A stretch of DNA of 64,000 nucleotides from the NCBI RefSeq assembly GCF_017599305.1, contig NZ_JAGFWR010000016.1:1-64000 (forward strand), in the 5' to 3' direction. The DNA comes from Micromonospora antibiotica (GTDB lineage: Bacteria; Actinomycetota; Actinomycetes; Mycobacteriales; Micromonosporaceae). The notes under the pieces were generated by a model, which was not told the origin of the DNA, ran no database searches, and saw nothing but the letters and a program-made list of their open reading frames with translations. Both the position numbers and the translations under genes were made by a program. Positions 35,678 to 44,981 of the stretch are shown here, in pieces. Within the stretch, counting starts at the first letter, position 1, and the number at the start of each line of letters is the position of its first letter.

Positions 35678-36010
35678 TCAGCGGGCCATCGTGCGTCGCG
35701 CCATCGACCGCCACAGGTCGTTGCTCGGCCGCATCTGGTCCATCAGCTCACGCTCCCAGGCGTTCTCGACGGTGACCCCCGCCTGCGCGCACGCCTCCCG
35801 GGCGGTCACGGTGTCCTCGGCGAACTGGTCGCCCCACGCACCGTCGGCGCCGACCAGGACGATCCGCGCGCCACGCTTGCCGACGTACTCGATGACCGCC
35901 TTCGCGCCGCCGTGCCCGGCGGCGAAGGACTTGATGCCCGAGACCAGCCCGGTGGGGGCCGGCTCGGCGGTCTGTTCAGCCGTCAGCGTCGTATCGGAAC
36001 CTTCTGCCAT
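35678..36010 (-). CDS. Conserved hypothetical protein
   Basis: 110 aa, soluble, no signal or TM segment. The middle (GAKAVIEYVGKRGARIVLVGADGAWGDQFAEDTVTAREACAQAG) looks like an alpha/beta unit, and the end is basic and helical (NDLWRSMARRTMAR). I do not recognise a named family, but similar short proteins seem to occur near ctaA/ctaB in other actinobacteria (from memory). The ATG start lies 28 bp upstream of the ATP-grasp gene on the same strand, so the two may be co-transcribed. Confidence 0.75.
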   Translation of the reverse strand: MAEGSDTTLTAEQTAEPAPTGLVSGIKSFAAGHGGAKAVIEYVGKRGARIVLVGADGAWGDQFAEDTVTAREACAQAGVTVENAWERELMDQMRPSNDLWRSMARRTMAR

Positions 36011-36225
36011 ACGCGAAGCCTAAGCAGACTTGCACCCCTACGCGCGAGAATCATGAACTATTTGTGATGCCAATTACCCGAGGGTTTATCGGAACCGCTG
36101 GACCGATTGACCAGGCATGTCGGATAAATACGGGCGTAACGACTCGCCTGGATCGCCATAATGTGTCCAGATGCAGACAGTGCAGTCCGCCGGCGCCCGT
36201 GGGCTGTCCGGTCGACGGGAGCGGA

Positions 36226-36306
36226 TCAACGTGGCCGCTCGACATCGACGGTGACCTTGCCGTAGACGTCCTTGGCGACGATGCGGCGTCGAGTACCCGG
36301 TGGACG
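36226..36306 (-). pseudogene. Possible remnant of a quinone oxidoreductase-like (qor) gene
   Basis: On the minus strand one frame reads VHRVLDA and, after an apparent small deletion and frame change near 36284, another reads RRIVAKDVYGKVTVDVERPR to a stop at 36226-36228. Joined, these resemble the C-terminus of a zinc-binding/MDR oxidoreductase. M. tuberculosis carries qor (Rv1454c) in this same place between ctaB and ctaA, which supports decay of an ancestral gene. The rest of 36011-36370 shows no gene, only a relatively AT-rich promoter-like stretch upstream of 36060. Confidence 0.4.
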
Positions 36307-36370
36307 CCCGGCCCGTGCAGGACCGTGCCGTCCTCAGCCGGTGCCCACTGCCGGACGCTCCTGTGCCGCG

Positions 36371-37324
36371 TCAGAGCAGCGCGTCGAGGGCCACCGCGGC
36401 GAAGACGATGGTCAGGTAGGTGGTCGACCAGTGGAACAGGCGCATCGGCTTGACCGGCTCGCCCCGGGTCACCCGCCGGCAGAGCTTGTGCGCCTCGACC
36501 AGGAAGACCGCACCCACCAGGGCGGTCGGCACCCCGTAGATCGCGCTCATGCCCAGCGGCCACAGCGCCAGCGAGGTCGCCACGGTCAGCCAGGCGAAGA
36601 TCAGGATCTCGGCGTTGACCCGCCGGGCCGAAGCCACCACGGGCAGCATCGGGATGCCGGCGCGGGCATAGTCGTCCTTGTATTTCATCGCCAGCGGGTA
36701 GAAGTGCGGCATCTGCCAGAAGAAGACCACCGCGAACAGTACCCAGGCCGCCGGTGCCAACGACCCGGTCACCGCGGCCCAGCCGATCAGCACCGGCGCC
36801 GCCCCGCACGCCCCGCCCCAGAACGTGTTCGCCGTCGTGGTGCGCTTGAGCCAGAGGGTGTAGACCAGGTCGTAGTAGGCGATCGCGGCCAACGTCAACG
36901 CCGCGGCCAGCAGGTTGGTGAACGTCGCCATCAGGGCGACCGACACCGCCGCCAGCACCAGCCCGAAGACCAGGGCGCTGCGGGGCGAGACGGTGTGCGC
37001 CGGCAGGGGACGCCGCTTGGTCCGGCGCATCAACTGGTCGATGTCCCGGTCGATGTAGCAGTTGAGCACGCTCGCCGCACCGGCAGCGAGCGAACCACCG
37101 ACCAGCACCACCGCCATCAGCCACAGCGACGGCAGGCCACCGTCGGCGAGCATCATCGCCGGCACCGTGGTCACCAGCAGCAGCTCCACGATGCGCGGCT
37201 TGGTCAGCGTCACGTACGCCGACAGCACCGCGCGCACGTCCCGCCGCCGGGACGCCGGCTCCCCGGCCACCGCGCGCACCGGCGGCTGCCCGGCAGGGTT
37301 GCTGACGGGGCGCTCGGTGATCAT
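36371..37324 (-). CDS. ctaB: Protoheme IX farnesyltransferase (heme O synthase, CtaB)
   Basis: 317 aa UbiA-type membrane prenyltransferase with about nine TM helices. The prenyl-diphosphate/Mg motif is NCYIDRDIDQLMRRTKRRPL, and the second motif is in YKDDYARAGIPMLPVV. It farnesylates heme b to heme O, the step before CtaA. The ATG at 37324 is preferred; the in-frame upstream extension is Arg-rich and non-conserved. It is divergent from tkt, as in mycobacteria. Confidence 0.95.
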   Translation of the reverse strand: MITERPVSNPAGQPPVRAVAGEPASRRRDVRAVLSAYVTLTKPRIVELLLVTTVPAMMLADGGLPSLWLMAVVLVGGSLAAGAASVLNCYIDRDIDQLMRRTKRRPLPAHTVSPRSALVFGLVLAAVSVALMATFTNLLAAALTLAAIAYYDLVYTLWLKRTTTANTFWGGACGAAPVLIGWAAVTGSLAPAAWVLFAVVFFWQMPHFYPLAMKYKDDYARAGIPMLPVVASARRVNAEILIFAWLTVATSLALWPLGMSAIYGVPTALVGAVFLVEAHKLCRRVTRGEPVKPMRLFHWSTTYLTIVFAAVALDALL

Positions 37325-37594
37325 GCTCACGGATTGCCACCTTCCGGCATCGGCAGGGGAAGTCGGTTCGGCGGGGCCCCGTCGGGGCCCACACACCGCA
37401 CCACACACTACGCGTCGTCGTTTTCGCTGCCCGGGCGACCCGACAACGGTGCGGGCCGTCACACCTGACGGGTGACCGAACGATCCGGCCCGCCCATACG
37501 TAACTGCCTGCTGAGATCCCCGGGCGGACGTTTAGACCCGCTCGATAGGGTCACCACTGAGGGTTCCGCCCATCTGCCGAGGAGCACAACCATA

Positions 37595-39724
37595 GTGGCT
37601 GCCAACCGACCCGCACTCAACTGGACCGACCTCGACCGCCGGGCCGTCGACACCGTCCGCGTCCTGGCCATGGATGCCGTGGAGAAATCCGGCAACGGCC
37701 ACCCCGGCACCGCGATGAGCCTCGCGCCCGCGGCGTACCTGCTGTTCAACCGGGTGATGCGGCACAATCCGGCCGACCCGAACTGGCCCGGCCGGGACCG
37801 GTTCGTGCTGTCCGCCGGGCACTCCAGTCTCACGCTCTACATCCAGCTCTTCCTGTCCGGCTACCCGCTGAGCCTGGACGACCTGAAGTCGCTGCGGCAG
37901 TGGGGCTCGCTCACCCCGGGTCACCCGGAGCACGGGCACACCCCCGGTGTCGAGACCACCACCGGCCCGCTCGGGCAGGGCCTGGGCAACGCGGTCGGGA
38001 TGGCGATGGCGGCCCGCCGCGAGCGTGGCCTGTTCGACCCGGAGAGCGAGCCGGGGCAGTCCGTCTTCGACCACCAGATCTGGTGCATCGCCTCCGACGG
38101 CGACATCGAGGAGGGCATCAGCCACGAGGCGAGCGCGCTGGCCGGGCACCAGCAGCTGGGCAACCTCACGCTGATCTACGACGACAACGAGATCTCCATC
38201 GAGGACGACACCCGTATCGCCAAGAGCGAGGACGTGGCGGCCCGCTACGCGGCGTACGGCTGGCACGTACAGACCGTCGACTGGCGGGCCGGCGACGCCG
38301 ACCAGGGCGACTACCACGAGGACGTCGAGGCGCTGTACCAGGCGCTGCTGGCGGCGAAGGCCGAGACCGGCCGCCCCTCGTTCATCGCGCTGCGCACCAT
38401 CATCGGCTGGCCCGCGCCCAACAAGAAGAACACCGGCAAGATCCACGGTTCGGCGCTCGGCGCCGACGAGGTGAAGGCCACCAAGGAGATCCTCGGCTTC
38501 GACCCGCAGCAGAGCTTCCAGGTCGACGAGGAGGTGCTCGCGCACGCCCGTGGGGTGCTGACCCGCGGCGGCGAGGCGGAGCAGGCGTGGACGGGCGAGT
38601 TCGACGGCTGGGCGCAGGCCAACCCGGAGCGCAGGGCGCTCTACGACCGGATCGCCGGCCGGGTGCTGCCGCAGGGCTGGACGGACGCGCTGCCGACCTT
38701 CCCCGCCGACGCCAAGGGCGTGGCCACCCGGGCCGCCTCCGGCAAGGTGCTGGAGGCCCTCGCCCCGGTGCTGCCGGAGCTGTGGGGCGGCTCGGCCGAC
38801 CTGGCCGAGAGCAACAACACCACCATGAAGGGCGAGCCGTCGTTCATCCCGGCCGCCCACGCCACCAAGGACTTCCCCGGCCACGAGTACGGTCGCACGC
38901 TGCACTTCGGCATCCGTGAGCACGCCATGGGCGCGATCCTCAACGGCATCGCCCTGCACGGCGGCACCCGCCCGTACGGCGGCACCTTCCTGGTGTTCAG
39001 CGACTACATGCGCCCGTCGGTGCGGCTCGCCGCCCTGATGAAGCTGCCGGTGACGTACGTCTGGACGCACGACTCGATCGGCCTCGGCGAGGACGGGCCG
39101 ACCCACCAGCCGGTGGAGCACCTGACCGCGCTGCGCGCCATCCCCGGCCTGGACGTGGTCCGCCCGGCCGACGCCAACGAGACCGCCTGGGCCTGGCGGC
39201 AGACGCTGGAGCACACCGACCGGCCGACCGCGCTGGCGCTGAGCCGGCAGCCGCTGCCGACCCTGGACCGGGAGCAGTACGCCGGTGCGGAGGGCACCGC
39301 CAAGGGCGGGTACGTGCTGGCCGAGGCGTCCAACGGCAAGCCGCAGGTGATCATCGTGGGCACCGGCTCCGAGGTGCAGCTCTGCCTCACCGCCCGGGAG
39401 CGGCTGGAGGCCGACGGCACCCCGACCCGGGTCGTCTCGATGCCCTGCCAGGAGTGGTTCTACGAGCAGGACGAGGCGTACCGGGAGTCGGTGCTGCCGC
39501 GCGGCGTCAAGGCCCGGGTGAGCGTGGAGGCCGGGATCGGGATGTCCTGGCGGGGCATCGTCGGCGACCTGGGCGAGAGCGTCAGCCTGGAGCACTACGG
39601 GGCCAGCGCCCCGCACACCGTGCTGTTCGAGCAGTTCGGATTCACCCCCGACCGGATCGTGGCCGCCGCGCACGCGGCGCTGACCCGGGTGGGCGACATC
39701 ACCGGTTTCACGACCGGCAACTGA
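37595..39724 (+). CDS. tkt: Transketolase
   Basis: 709 aa. It moves two-carbon units between sugar phosphates in the pentose phosphate pathway using thiamine diphosphate. SGNGHPGTAMSLAP, TTGPLGQGLGNAVGMAM and the cofactor motif ASDGDIEEGISHEAS mark the PP domain; the Pyr domain has GIREHAMGAILNGIALHGG with the catalytic glutamate. The GTG at 37595 follows GAGGAG (37579-37584). A -10-like TAGGGT (37546-37551) lies 44 bp upstream without an obvious -35. First gene of the tkt-tal-zwf-opcA-pgl cluster. Confidence 0.97.
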   Translation: MAANRPALNWTDLDRRAVDTVRVLAMDAVEKSGNGHPGTAMSLAPAAYLLFNRVMRHNPADPNWPGRDRFVLSAGHSSLTLYIQLFLSGYPLSLDDLKSLRQWGSLTPGHPEHGHTPGVETTTGPLGQGLGNAVGMAMAARRERGLFDPESEPGQSVFDHQIWCIASDGDIEEGISHEASALAGHQQLGNLTLIYDDNEISIEDDTRIAKSEDVAARYAAYGWHVQTVDWRAGDADQGDYHEDVEALYQALLAAKAETGRPSFIALRTIIGWPAPNKKNTGKIHGSALGADEVKATKEILGFDPQQSFQVDEEVLAHARGVLTRGGEAEQAWTGEFDGWAQANPERRALYDRIAGRVLPQGWTDALPTFPADAKGVATRAASGKVLEALAPVLPELWGGSADLAESNNTTMKGEPSFIPAAHATKDFPGHEYGRTLHFGIREHAMGAILNGIALHGGTRPYGGTFLVFSDYMRPSVRLAALMKLPVTYVWTHDSIGLGEDGPTHQPVEHLTALRAIPGLDVVRPADANETAWAWRQTLEHTDRPTALALSRQPLPTLDREQYAGAEGTAKGGYVLAEASNGKPQVIIVGTGSEVQLCLTARERLEADGTPTRVVSMPCQEWFYEQDEAYRESVLPRGVKARVSVEAGIGMSWRGIVGDLGESVSLEHYGASAPHTVLFEQFGFTPDRIVAAAHAALTRVGDITGFTTGN

Positions 39725-39740
39725 GGGGAGCGTGGACGAC

Positions 39741-40919
39741 ATGACGGACAGACTGGGTGACCTCACCGCCGCCGGAGTGGCGGTCTGGCTCGACGACCTT
39801 TCCCGGGTACGACTGAGCTCCGGCGGGCTGGACCAGCTCCGCCGCGAGAAGCACGTGGCCGGGGTGACCACCAACCCGACGATCTTCGCCAAGGCGTTGA
39901 GCGACGCCGACGAGTACAACTGGCAGCTCAAGGACCTCGCCACCCGGGGCATCGAGGTCGAAGAGGCCGTCCGGATGCTCACCACCTACGACGTGCGCTG
40001 GGCGTGCGACGTGATGCGCCCGTCGTACGACGGCAGCGACGGCGTCGACGGGCGGGTCTCCATCGAGGTCGACCCCCGGGTCGCCCACGACACCGACCGG
40101 ACGGTCGCCGAGGCCAAGGCGCTGTGGTGGCTGGTGGACCGGCCGAACCTGTTCATCAAGATCCCGGCGACCGAGGAGGGGTTGGCGGCGATCACCGCCA
40201 CCCTGGCCGAGGGGATCAGCGTCAACGTGACGCTGATCTTCGGGCTGGACCGCTACTCCGCGGTGATGGAGGCGTTCCTCACCGGCCTGGAGCAGGCCAA
40301 GGCCAACGGCCACGACCTGTCCGGCATCGGCTCGGTGGCCTCGTTCTTCGTCTCCCGGGTCGACTCCGAGATCGACAAGCAGCTCGACAAGATCGGTTCC
40401 GAGGAGGCCAAGGCGCTGCGCGGCAAGGCCGCCGTCGCCAACGCGCAGCTCGCCTACGAGCGCTACACCGAGGTCTTCTCCTCCGACCGGTGGCAGGCCC
40501 TGGCCGATGCGGGCGCCCACCCGCAGCGCCCGCTGTGGGCGTCGACCTCGACCAAGAACCCGGACTACCGCGACGTGATCTACGTCGAGGAGCTGATCGC
40601 GCCGGGCACCGTCAACACCATGCCCGAGTCGGTCGTGACGGCGTACGCCGAGCACGGGGAGACCCGGGGCGACACCATCACCGGCGCGTACGAGGCCGCC
40701 CGGAAGGTCTTCGCCGACCTGGCCGCCGTCGGCGTCGACATGGCCGACGTGATCGCCACCCTGGAACGGGAGGGCGTGGAGAAGTTCGAGGCCAGCTGGG
40801 GTGAGCTGCTCGAAGGTGTCCGCAAGTCGCTGAGCGCGGCGGCGCAGGGCACCGGCACGCCGAACGAGGCCGCCAAGGGCAACGCCGAGGCGGCCCGGCG
40901 GGCCGGGGGCAACGCGTGA
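39741..40919 (+). CDS. tal: Transaldolase
   Basis: 392 aa, TIM-barrel class I aldolase of the pentose phosphate pathway. VTTNPTIFAKALS and the Schiff-base lysine motif LFIKIPATEEGLAAI are clear, as are the GLDRYSAVMEAFL and PLWASTSTKNPDYRDV segments. The ATG at 39741 has GAGGGGAG 9-10 bp upstream; a GTG at 39732 is too close to it. It starts 16 bp after tkt, so the genes are co-transcribed. A C-terminal Ala/Gly-rich tail extends beyond the family core. Confidence 0.96.
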   Translation: MTDRLGDLTAAGVAVWLDDLSRVRLSSGGLDQLRREKHVAGVTTNPTIFAKALSDADEYNWQLKDLATRGIEVEEAVRMLTTYDVRWACDVMRPSYDGSDGVDGRVSIEVDPRVAHDTDRTVAEAKALWWLVDRPNLFIKIPATEEGLAAITATLAEGISVNVTLIFGLDRYSAVMEAFLTGLEQAKANGHDLSGIGSVASFFVSRVDSEIDKQLDKIGSEEAKALRGKAAVANAQLAYERYTEVFSSDRWQALADAGAHPQRPLWASTSTKNPDYRDVIYVEELIAPGTVNTMPESVVTAYAEHGETRGDTITGAYEAARKVFADLAAVGVDMADVIATLEREGVEKFEASWGELLEGVRKSLSAAAQGTGTPNEAAKGNAEAARRAGGNA

Positions 40920-40935
40920 CCGACGGCGTCGCCGG

Positions 40936-40960
40936 CGTCGCGGGGCCCGGCCCCGCGACG
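40936..40960 (+). terminator. Hairpin after tal
   Basis: Perfect 11-bp stem (CGTCGCGGGGC and GCCCCGCGACG) with a 3-nt loop, 16 bp after the tal stop. It may attenuate or terminate transcription before zwf. Confidence 0.65.
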
Positions 40961-40995
40961 TGCCACGCCGTCGTCACCGCAGCACCGGTGGCGAC

Positions 40996-41220
40996 GTGAG
41001 TGACCTGTCGACCGGCGCGGCCGATGCCGCCGCCGGTCGCGCGGTGAACGGGGCGGACGCGGTCGCGACGACCGCGCCCGCCGCCGTACCGGCTGCCCTG
41101 TACGCGCGGGGCATCCCGGTGGCACCATCCGACCGGGGCCGGCCGATGCTGCGCCGGCCCCCGGCCGACAGGCCGGCCGCACCGGCCCGGCTGGACGCGA
41201 TCGGACAATGGCGGGCGTGA
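40996..41220 (+). CDS. Possible small ORF between tal and zwf (perhaps a gene remnant)
   Basis: A GTG-initiated frame of 74 codons (SDLSTGAADAAAGRAVNGAD..) shows high third-position GC in frame. It ends at a TGA 38 bp before the zwf start. There is no clear ribosome-binding site and no recognised domain. Many actinobacteria carry pgi (glucose-6-phosphate isomerase) here between tal and zwf, so it might be a decayed start of such a gene, or chance. Apart from this and the hairpin, 40920-41258 shows nothing. Confidence 0.3.
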   Translation: MSDLSTGAADAAAGRAVNGADAVATTAPAAVPAALYARGIPVAPSDRGRPMLRRPPADRPAAPARLDAIGQWRA

Positions 41221-41258
41221 CGATGGACGACATGGACCAGACGGAGCGAGGAGACGGC

Positions 41259-42773
41259 GTGAATCCGCTGCGCGACGCGCAGGACCGAAGGCTCCCCCGG
41301 ATCCCGGAGCCGTGCGCCCTGGTGATCTTCGGGGTGACCGGTGACCTGGCGCGCAAGAAGCTGCTGCCGGCGGTTTACGACCTGGCCAACCGGGGGCTGC
41401 TGCCGCCCGGTTTCGTGGTGCTGGGCTTCGCCCGCCGGGACTGGGGCGACGGCGACTTCGAGGCACTGGCCCACGAGTCGGCGAAGAAGCACGCCCGGAC
41501 ACCGTGGCGGGAGGAGGTGTGGGGCCGGCTGGCCGGCAACATCAAGTTCGTCGGTGGCTCGTTCGACGACGACGCCGCTTTCGACAAGCTCGCCTCGACG
41601 CTGAACCAGCTGCGCGACAGCCACGGCATCCACGGCAACGCCGCGTTCTACTTCTCCATCCCCCCGACGGCCTTCCCGGTGGTGCTCAAACAGCTGGCCC
41701 GCACCGGCATGGCCGACAACGACAAGTGCGGCGGCTGGCGGCGGGTGGTGGTGGAGAAGCCGTTCGGCAACGACCTGCCCTCGGCCAAGGAACTCAACGA
41801 CCTGGTCGACGACGTGTTCACCCGGCAGGACGTCTTCCGGATCGACCACTACCTGGGCAAGGAGACGGTCCAGAACATCCTCGCCCTGCGGTTCGCCAAC
41901 AACCTGTTCGAGCCGCTGTGGAACTCCAAGTACGTCGACTCGGTGCAGATCACCATGGCCGAGGACGTCGGCATCGGCACCCGGGCCGGCTTCTACGACT
42001 CGGTCGGCACCGCCCGCGACGTGCTCCAGAACCACCTGCTCCAGCTGCTCGCCCTGGTCGCCATGGAGGAGCCCACCAGCTTCGACGCCGACGAGATCCG
42101 GGCCGAGAAGCTCAAGGTGCTCAAGGCGATCACCCTGCCGAAGGACGTGTCCCGGGGCACCGTGCGCGGTCAGTACCTGCCCGGTTGGGTGGGTGGCGAA
42201 CGGGCCGTCGGCTACCTCGACGAGGAGGGCGTGCCGGCGCACTCGACCACCGAGACGTACGTCGCCGTCGAGCTGGGCATCCAGAACCGCCGCTGGGCGG
42301 GAGTGCCGTTCTACATCCGGGCCGGCAAGCGGCTGCCCCGGCGGGTCACCGAGGTGGCCATCATGTTCAAGAAGGCCCCGCACCTGCCGTTCAACACGGC
42401 CGACATGGAGTCGCTGGGCAACAACCAGCTGGTCATCCGGGTGCAGCCGGACGAGGGCGTGGTGCTCAAGTTCGGCTCGAAGGTGCCCGGCACCACCATG
42501 GAGGTCCGCGACATCGCGATGGACTTCCAGTACGGCGAGGCGTTCACCGAGTCCAGCCCCGAGGCGTACGAGCGGCTCGTGCTGGACGTGCTGATCGGCG
42601 ACCGGACACTCTTCCCCGACGCCTCCGAGGTGGAGCAGAGCTGGGCGGTGGTGGATCCGCTGGAGCACGCCTGGGAGGGCACCAAGCCGGAGCCCTACCG
42701 GTCCGGCGAGTGGGGTCCCCGGGCCGCCGACGAGATGCTGGCCCGCGAGGGCCGGGCTTGGCGGAGAGCGTGA
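41259..42773 (+). CDS. zwf: Glucose-6-phosphate dehydrogenase
   Basis: 504 aa. First enzyme of the oxidative pentose phosphate pathway. The NADP-binding motif is FGVTGDLARKKLLPAVYDL, the catalytic segment RIDHYLGKETVQNILALRFAN, and the substrate-site RYQ-like and IRAGKRLPRRVTEV motifs follow. The GTG at 41259 has GAGGAG 6-7 bp upstream and fits the family N-terminus; an in-frame start 51 bp earlier is weaker. It is followed 31 bp later by opcA, its assembly/activation factor. Confidence 0.97.
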   Translation: MNPLRDAQDRRLPRIPEPCALVIFGVTGDLARKKLLPAVYDLANRGLLPPGFVVLGFARRDWGDGDFEALAHESAKKHARTPWREEVWGRLAGNIKFVGGSFDDDAAFDKLASTLNQLRDSHGIHGNAAFYFSIPPTAFPVVLKQLARTGMADNDKCGGWRRVVVEKPFGNDLPSAKELNDLVDDVFTRQDVFRIDHYLGKETVQNILALRFANNLFEPLWNSKYVDSVQITMAEDVGIGTRAGFYDSVGTARDVLQNHLLQLLALVAMEEPTSFDADEIRAEKLKVLKAITLPKDVSRGTVRGQYLPGWVGGERAVGYLDEEGVPAHSTTETYVAVELGIQNRRWAGVPFYIRAGKRLPRRVTEVAIMFKKAPHLPFNTADMESLGNNQLVIRVQPDEGVVLKFGSKVPGTTMEVRDIAMDFQYGEAFTESSPEAYERLVLDVLIGDRTLFPDASEVEQSWAVVDPLEHAWEGTKPEPYRSGEWGPRAADEMLAREGRAWRRA

Positions 42774-42804
42774 GCGAGCAGAGCGAGCGAACCAGGAGGC
42801 TCCA

Positions 42805-43821
42805 TTGATCGGGCTGTGGGACACCACCGGCAACGAGGTGGTCAAGGCGCTCGCCGCCGAGCGGCGCAGCGCGGGCGGGGTGGCCAGCGGGATGGCGCTC
42901 ACCCTGATCGTCGTGGTCGACGAGAAGCGGGTCCGGGAAGCCGAGGCGGCGGCCACCATCGCCGCCGCCGCCCACCCGTGCCGGCTGCTCGTCGTCGTCC
43001 GCGCCGACGTGGAGCGGGAACGCAACCGGTTGGACGCCGAGATCGTGGTCGGCGGCCGGCTGGGTCCGTGCGAGGCGGTGGTGACCCGGATGTACGGCCG
43101 GCTGGCCCTGCACGCCGAGTCGGTGGTGATGCCGCTGCTGGTGCCGGACGTACCGGTGGTCACCTGGTGGCACGGCGAACCACCGGCGGAGATCGCCACC
43201 GACTTCCTCGGGGTGGTCGCCGACCGGCGGATCACCGACTGCGCGCAGGCCGTCGACCCGATCGAGGCGCTGCGGGAACGGGCCCGGGACTACGCCCCCG
43301 GCGACACCGACCTGGCGTGGACCCGGATCACCCCGTGGCGCACCCTGGTCGCCGGGGCGTTCGACACCACCGAGGCGCGGGTCACCGAGGCGACGGTGGT
43401 GGCCCCCCGCCGGGACCCCACGGCGGCGCTGATGCAGGGGTGGCTGGCCGCCCGGCTCGGCATCCAACCGCAGTGGCAGCACACCGACGACCACCCGAGG
43501 ATGCGTCAGGTGCAGCTGCGCTGCGCCAACGGCGACGAGTTGACGTTGACCCGGGACGACAGCCTGGCGACGTTCCGGCGTACCGGCCAGGACGACCGGG
43601 TGCTGCCGCTGGTGCGTCGTCCGCTCGGTGACGAGCTGGCCGAGGAGCTGCGCCGGCTCGACGCCGACCAGGTGTACGCCGAGGCGTTGGGCACGGCGGC
43701 CGGCCTGTCCGGTCTGGAGCAGCGTCCGCCCCAGCGGGTGCACGTCTGGAAGGACCCGGCCACCGCGCGCCGGGCGGAGGCGGGCGTGAGCGCGCACGCC
43801 GACACCAGCACGACATCCTGA
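42805..43821 (+). CDS. opcA: Glucose-6-phosphate dehydrogenase assembly protein OpcA
   Basis: 338 aa. OpcA is required for full Zwf activity in actinobacteria and cyanobacteria. The family start IGLWDTTGNEVVKALAAER, the middle VPVVTWWHGEPPAE and the C-terminal segment LPLVRRPLGDELAEELRRLD are characteristic. The start is TTG at 42805, supported by an excellent AGGAGG 5 bp upstream; no ATG or GTG fits better. Operon with zwf. Confidence 0.95.
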   Translation: MIGLWDTTGNEVVKALAAERRSAGGVASGMALTLIVVVDEKRVREAEAAATIAAAAHPCRLLVVVRADVERERNRLDAEIVVGGRLGPCEAVVTRMYGRLALHAESVVMPLLVPDVPVVTWWHGEPPAEIATDFLGVVADRRITDCAQAVDPIEALRERARDYAPGDTDLAWTRITPWRTLVAGAFDTTEARVTEATVVAPRRDPTAALMQGWLAARLGIQPQWQHTDDHPRMRQVQLRCANGDELTLTRDDSLATFRRTGQDDRVLPLVRRPLGDELAEELRRLDADQVYAEALGTAAGLSGLEQRPPQRVHVWKDPATARRAEAGVSAHADTSTTS

Positions 43822-43827
43822 TCAGGT

Positions 43828-43861
43828 GCCGGTGGGCGGTCCTGCGGGGCCGCCCACCGGC
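43828..43861 (+). terminator. Hairpin after opcA
   Basis: Perfect 12-bp stem (GCCGGTGGGCGG and CCGCCCACCGGC) with a 10-nt loop, 6 bp after the opcA stop. pgl starts 180 bp further on, so this may partly separate it from the operon. Confidence 0.7.
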
Positions 43862-44040
43862 CGTCAGGGGCAGCCGGGGTCCGTTCCCGGGTTGGCGGGT
43901 GTCCTCTCCCGCCCGTCGGCGGAGTCGACCGGCGGCCCGCACGACGACGAGACCTCCGGTGACACCGGCACCCGGCGGGCCGACCGGTCCCCGCCCCCAC
44001 GAGCAGGACCGCGCCGAGCGGTCAGGAAAAGAAGGCCAAG

Positions 44041-44811
44041 ATGAGTGAGGCGAGTGTCGCGGTCCACGCCGACGCCGACCTGCTGGCGCAGGCGGTGGCG
44101 GCCCGGCTGGTGGTGAAGCTGCTCGACGCGCAGGCGGAGCGGGGTGCGGCGTCGATCGTGTTGACGGGCGGGCGGATCGCCGCGGCGGTGCACCGGGCGG
44201 TGCTCACCCTGCCCGCCCACGACGCCGTCGACTGGTCCCGGGTGGATGTCTGGTGGGGCGACGAGCGCTTCCTGCCGGCCGGCGACCCGGACCGCAACGA
44301 GACGCAGGCCCGGGCCGCGCTGCTGGATCTGGTGCCGCTGGACCCGGCCCGGGTGCACCCGATGCCGGCCACCGACGGCCCCACCGGCGACGACCCGGAG
44401 GCCGGTGCCGCCGCGTACGCCGAGGAGTTGGCGCGGGCGGCCCGGCCCGGTCACGCGGCACTGCCGCACTTCGACGTGCTGATGCTGGGCGTCGGCGAGG
44501 ACGGGCACGTGGCGTCGGTCTTCCCCGAGCACCCGGTGCACCACGACACCCGACCGGTCAGCGCGGTACGGGGCAGCCCGAAGCCGCCGCCGGTGCGGAC
44601 CACCCTCACCCTGCCGGCGATCAACACGGCCGAGGAGGTCTGGCTGGTCGCCAGTGGGCCCGACAAGGCGCGGTCGGTGGGGATGGCTCTGGCCGGTGCC
44701 GGCCCGAAGCAGGTGCCCGCCGCCGGGGTGCAGGGCGTCTCACGTACCCTCTGGCTGCTCGACCGGGCGGCGGCGGCCGACGTGCCGGCCCGGCTGCGCA
44801 GCCTGCGCTGA
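44041..44811 (+). CDS. pgl: 6-phosphogluconolactonase
   Basis: 256 aa. It hydrolyses 6-phosphogluconolactone, the product of Zwf. The NagB/DevB fold is shown by VLTGGRIAAAVHRAVL, VDVWWGDERFLPAGDPDRNE and the catalytic region MLGVGEDGHVASVFPEHP. It is 219 bp downstream of opcA with a hairpin between, and the ATG has GAAGG upstream. The gene order zwf-opcA-pgl is the standard actinobacterial one. Confidence 0.95.
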   Translation: MSEASVAVHADADLLAQAVAARLVVKLLDAQAERGAASIVLTGGRIAAAVHRAVLTLPAHDAVDWSRVDVWWGDERFLPAGDPDRNETQARAALLDLVPLDPARVHPMPATDGPTGDDPEAGAAAYAEELARAARPGHAALPHFDVLMLGVGEDGHVASVFPEHPVHHDTRPVSAVRGSPKPPPVRTTLTLPAINTAEEVWLVASGPDKARSVGMALAGAGPKQVPAAGVQGVSRTLWLLDRAAAADVPARLRSLR

Positions 44812-44848
44812 GCCCGGCGGCCCGGCCGCGAGCCGGGTCAGCGCGCCC

Positions 44849-44981
44849 CCACCGCCGGGGCGGTCACACCCGACCGCAGTGGGCGTCACCGCCGGGCGGT
44901 CGCTCCGGTCGAGGTGTCACCGCCGGGGCGGTCACTCCGGGCCGCAGCGTCACCGCCGGGGCGGTCACTCCCGACCGCGTC
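44849..44981. repeat. 3'-end tandem repeat of rbpA
   Basis: Four units around GTCACCGCCGGGGCGGTCAC with 31-36 bp period (near 44849, 44885, 44916, 44949), each holding the palindrome ACCGCCGGGGCGGT or a near version. The last unit contains the rbpA stop codon (44965-44967), and the array runs downstream of that gene. Confidence 0.8.
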
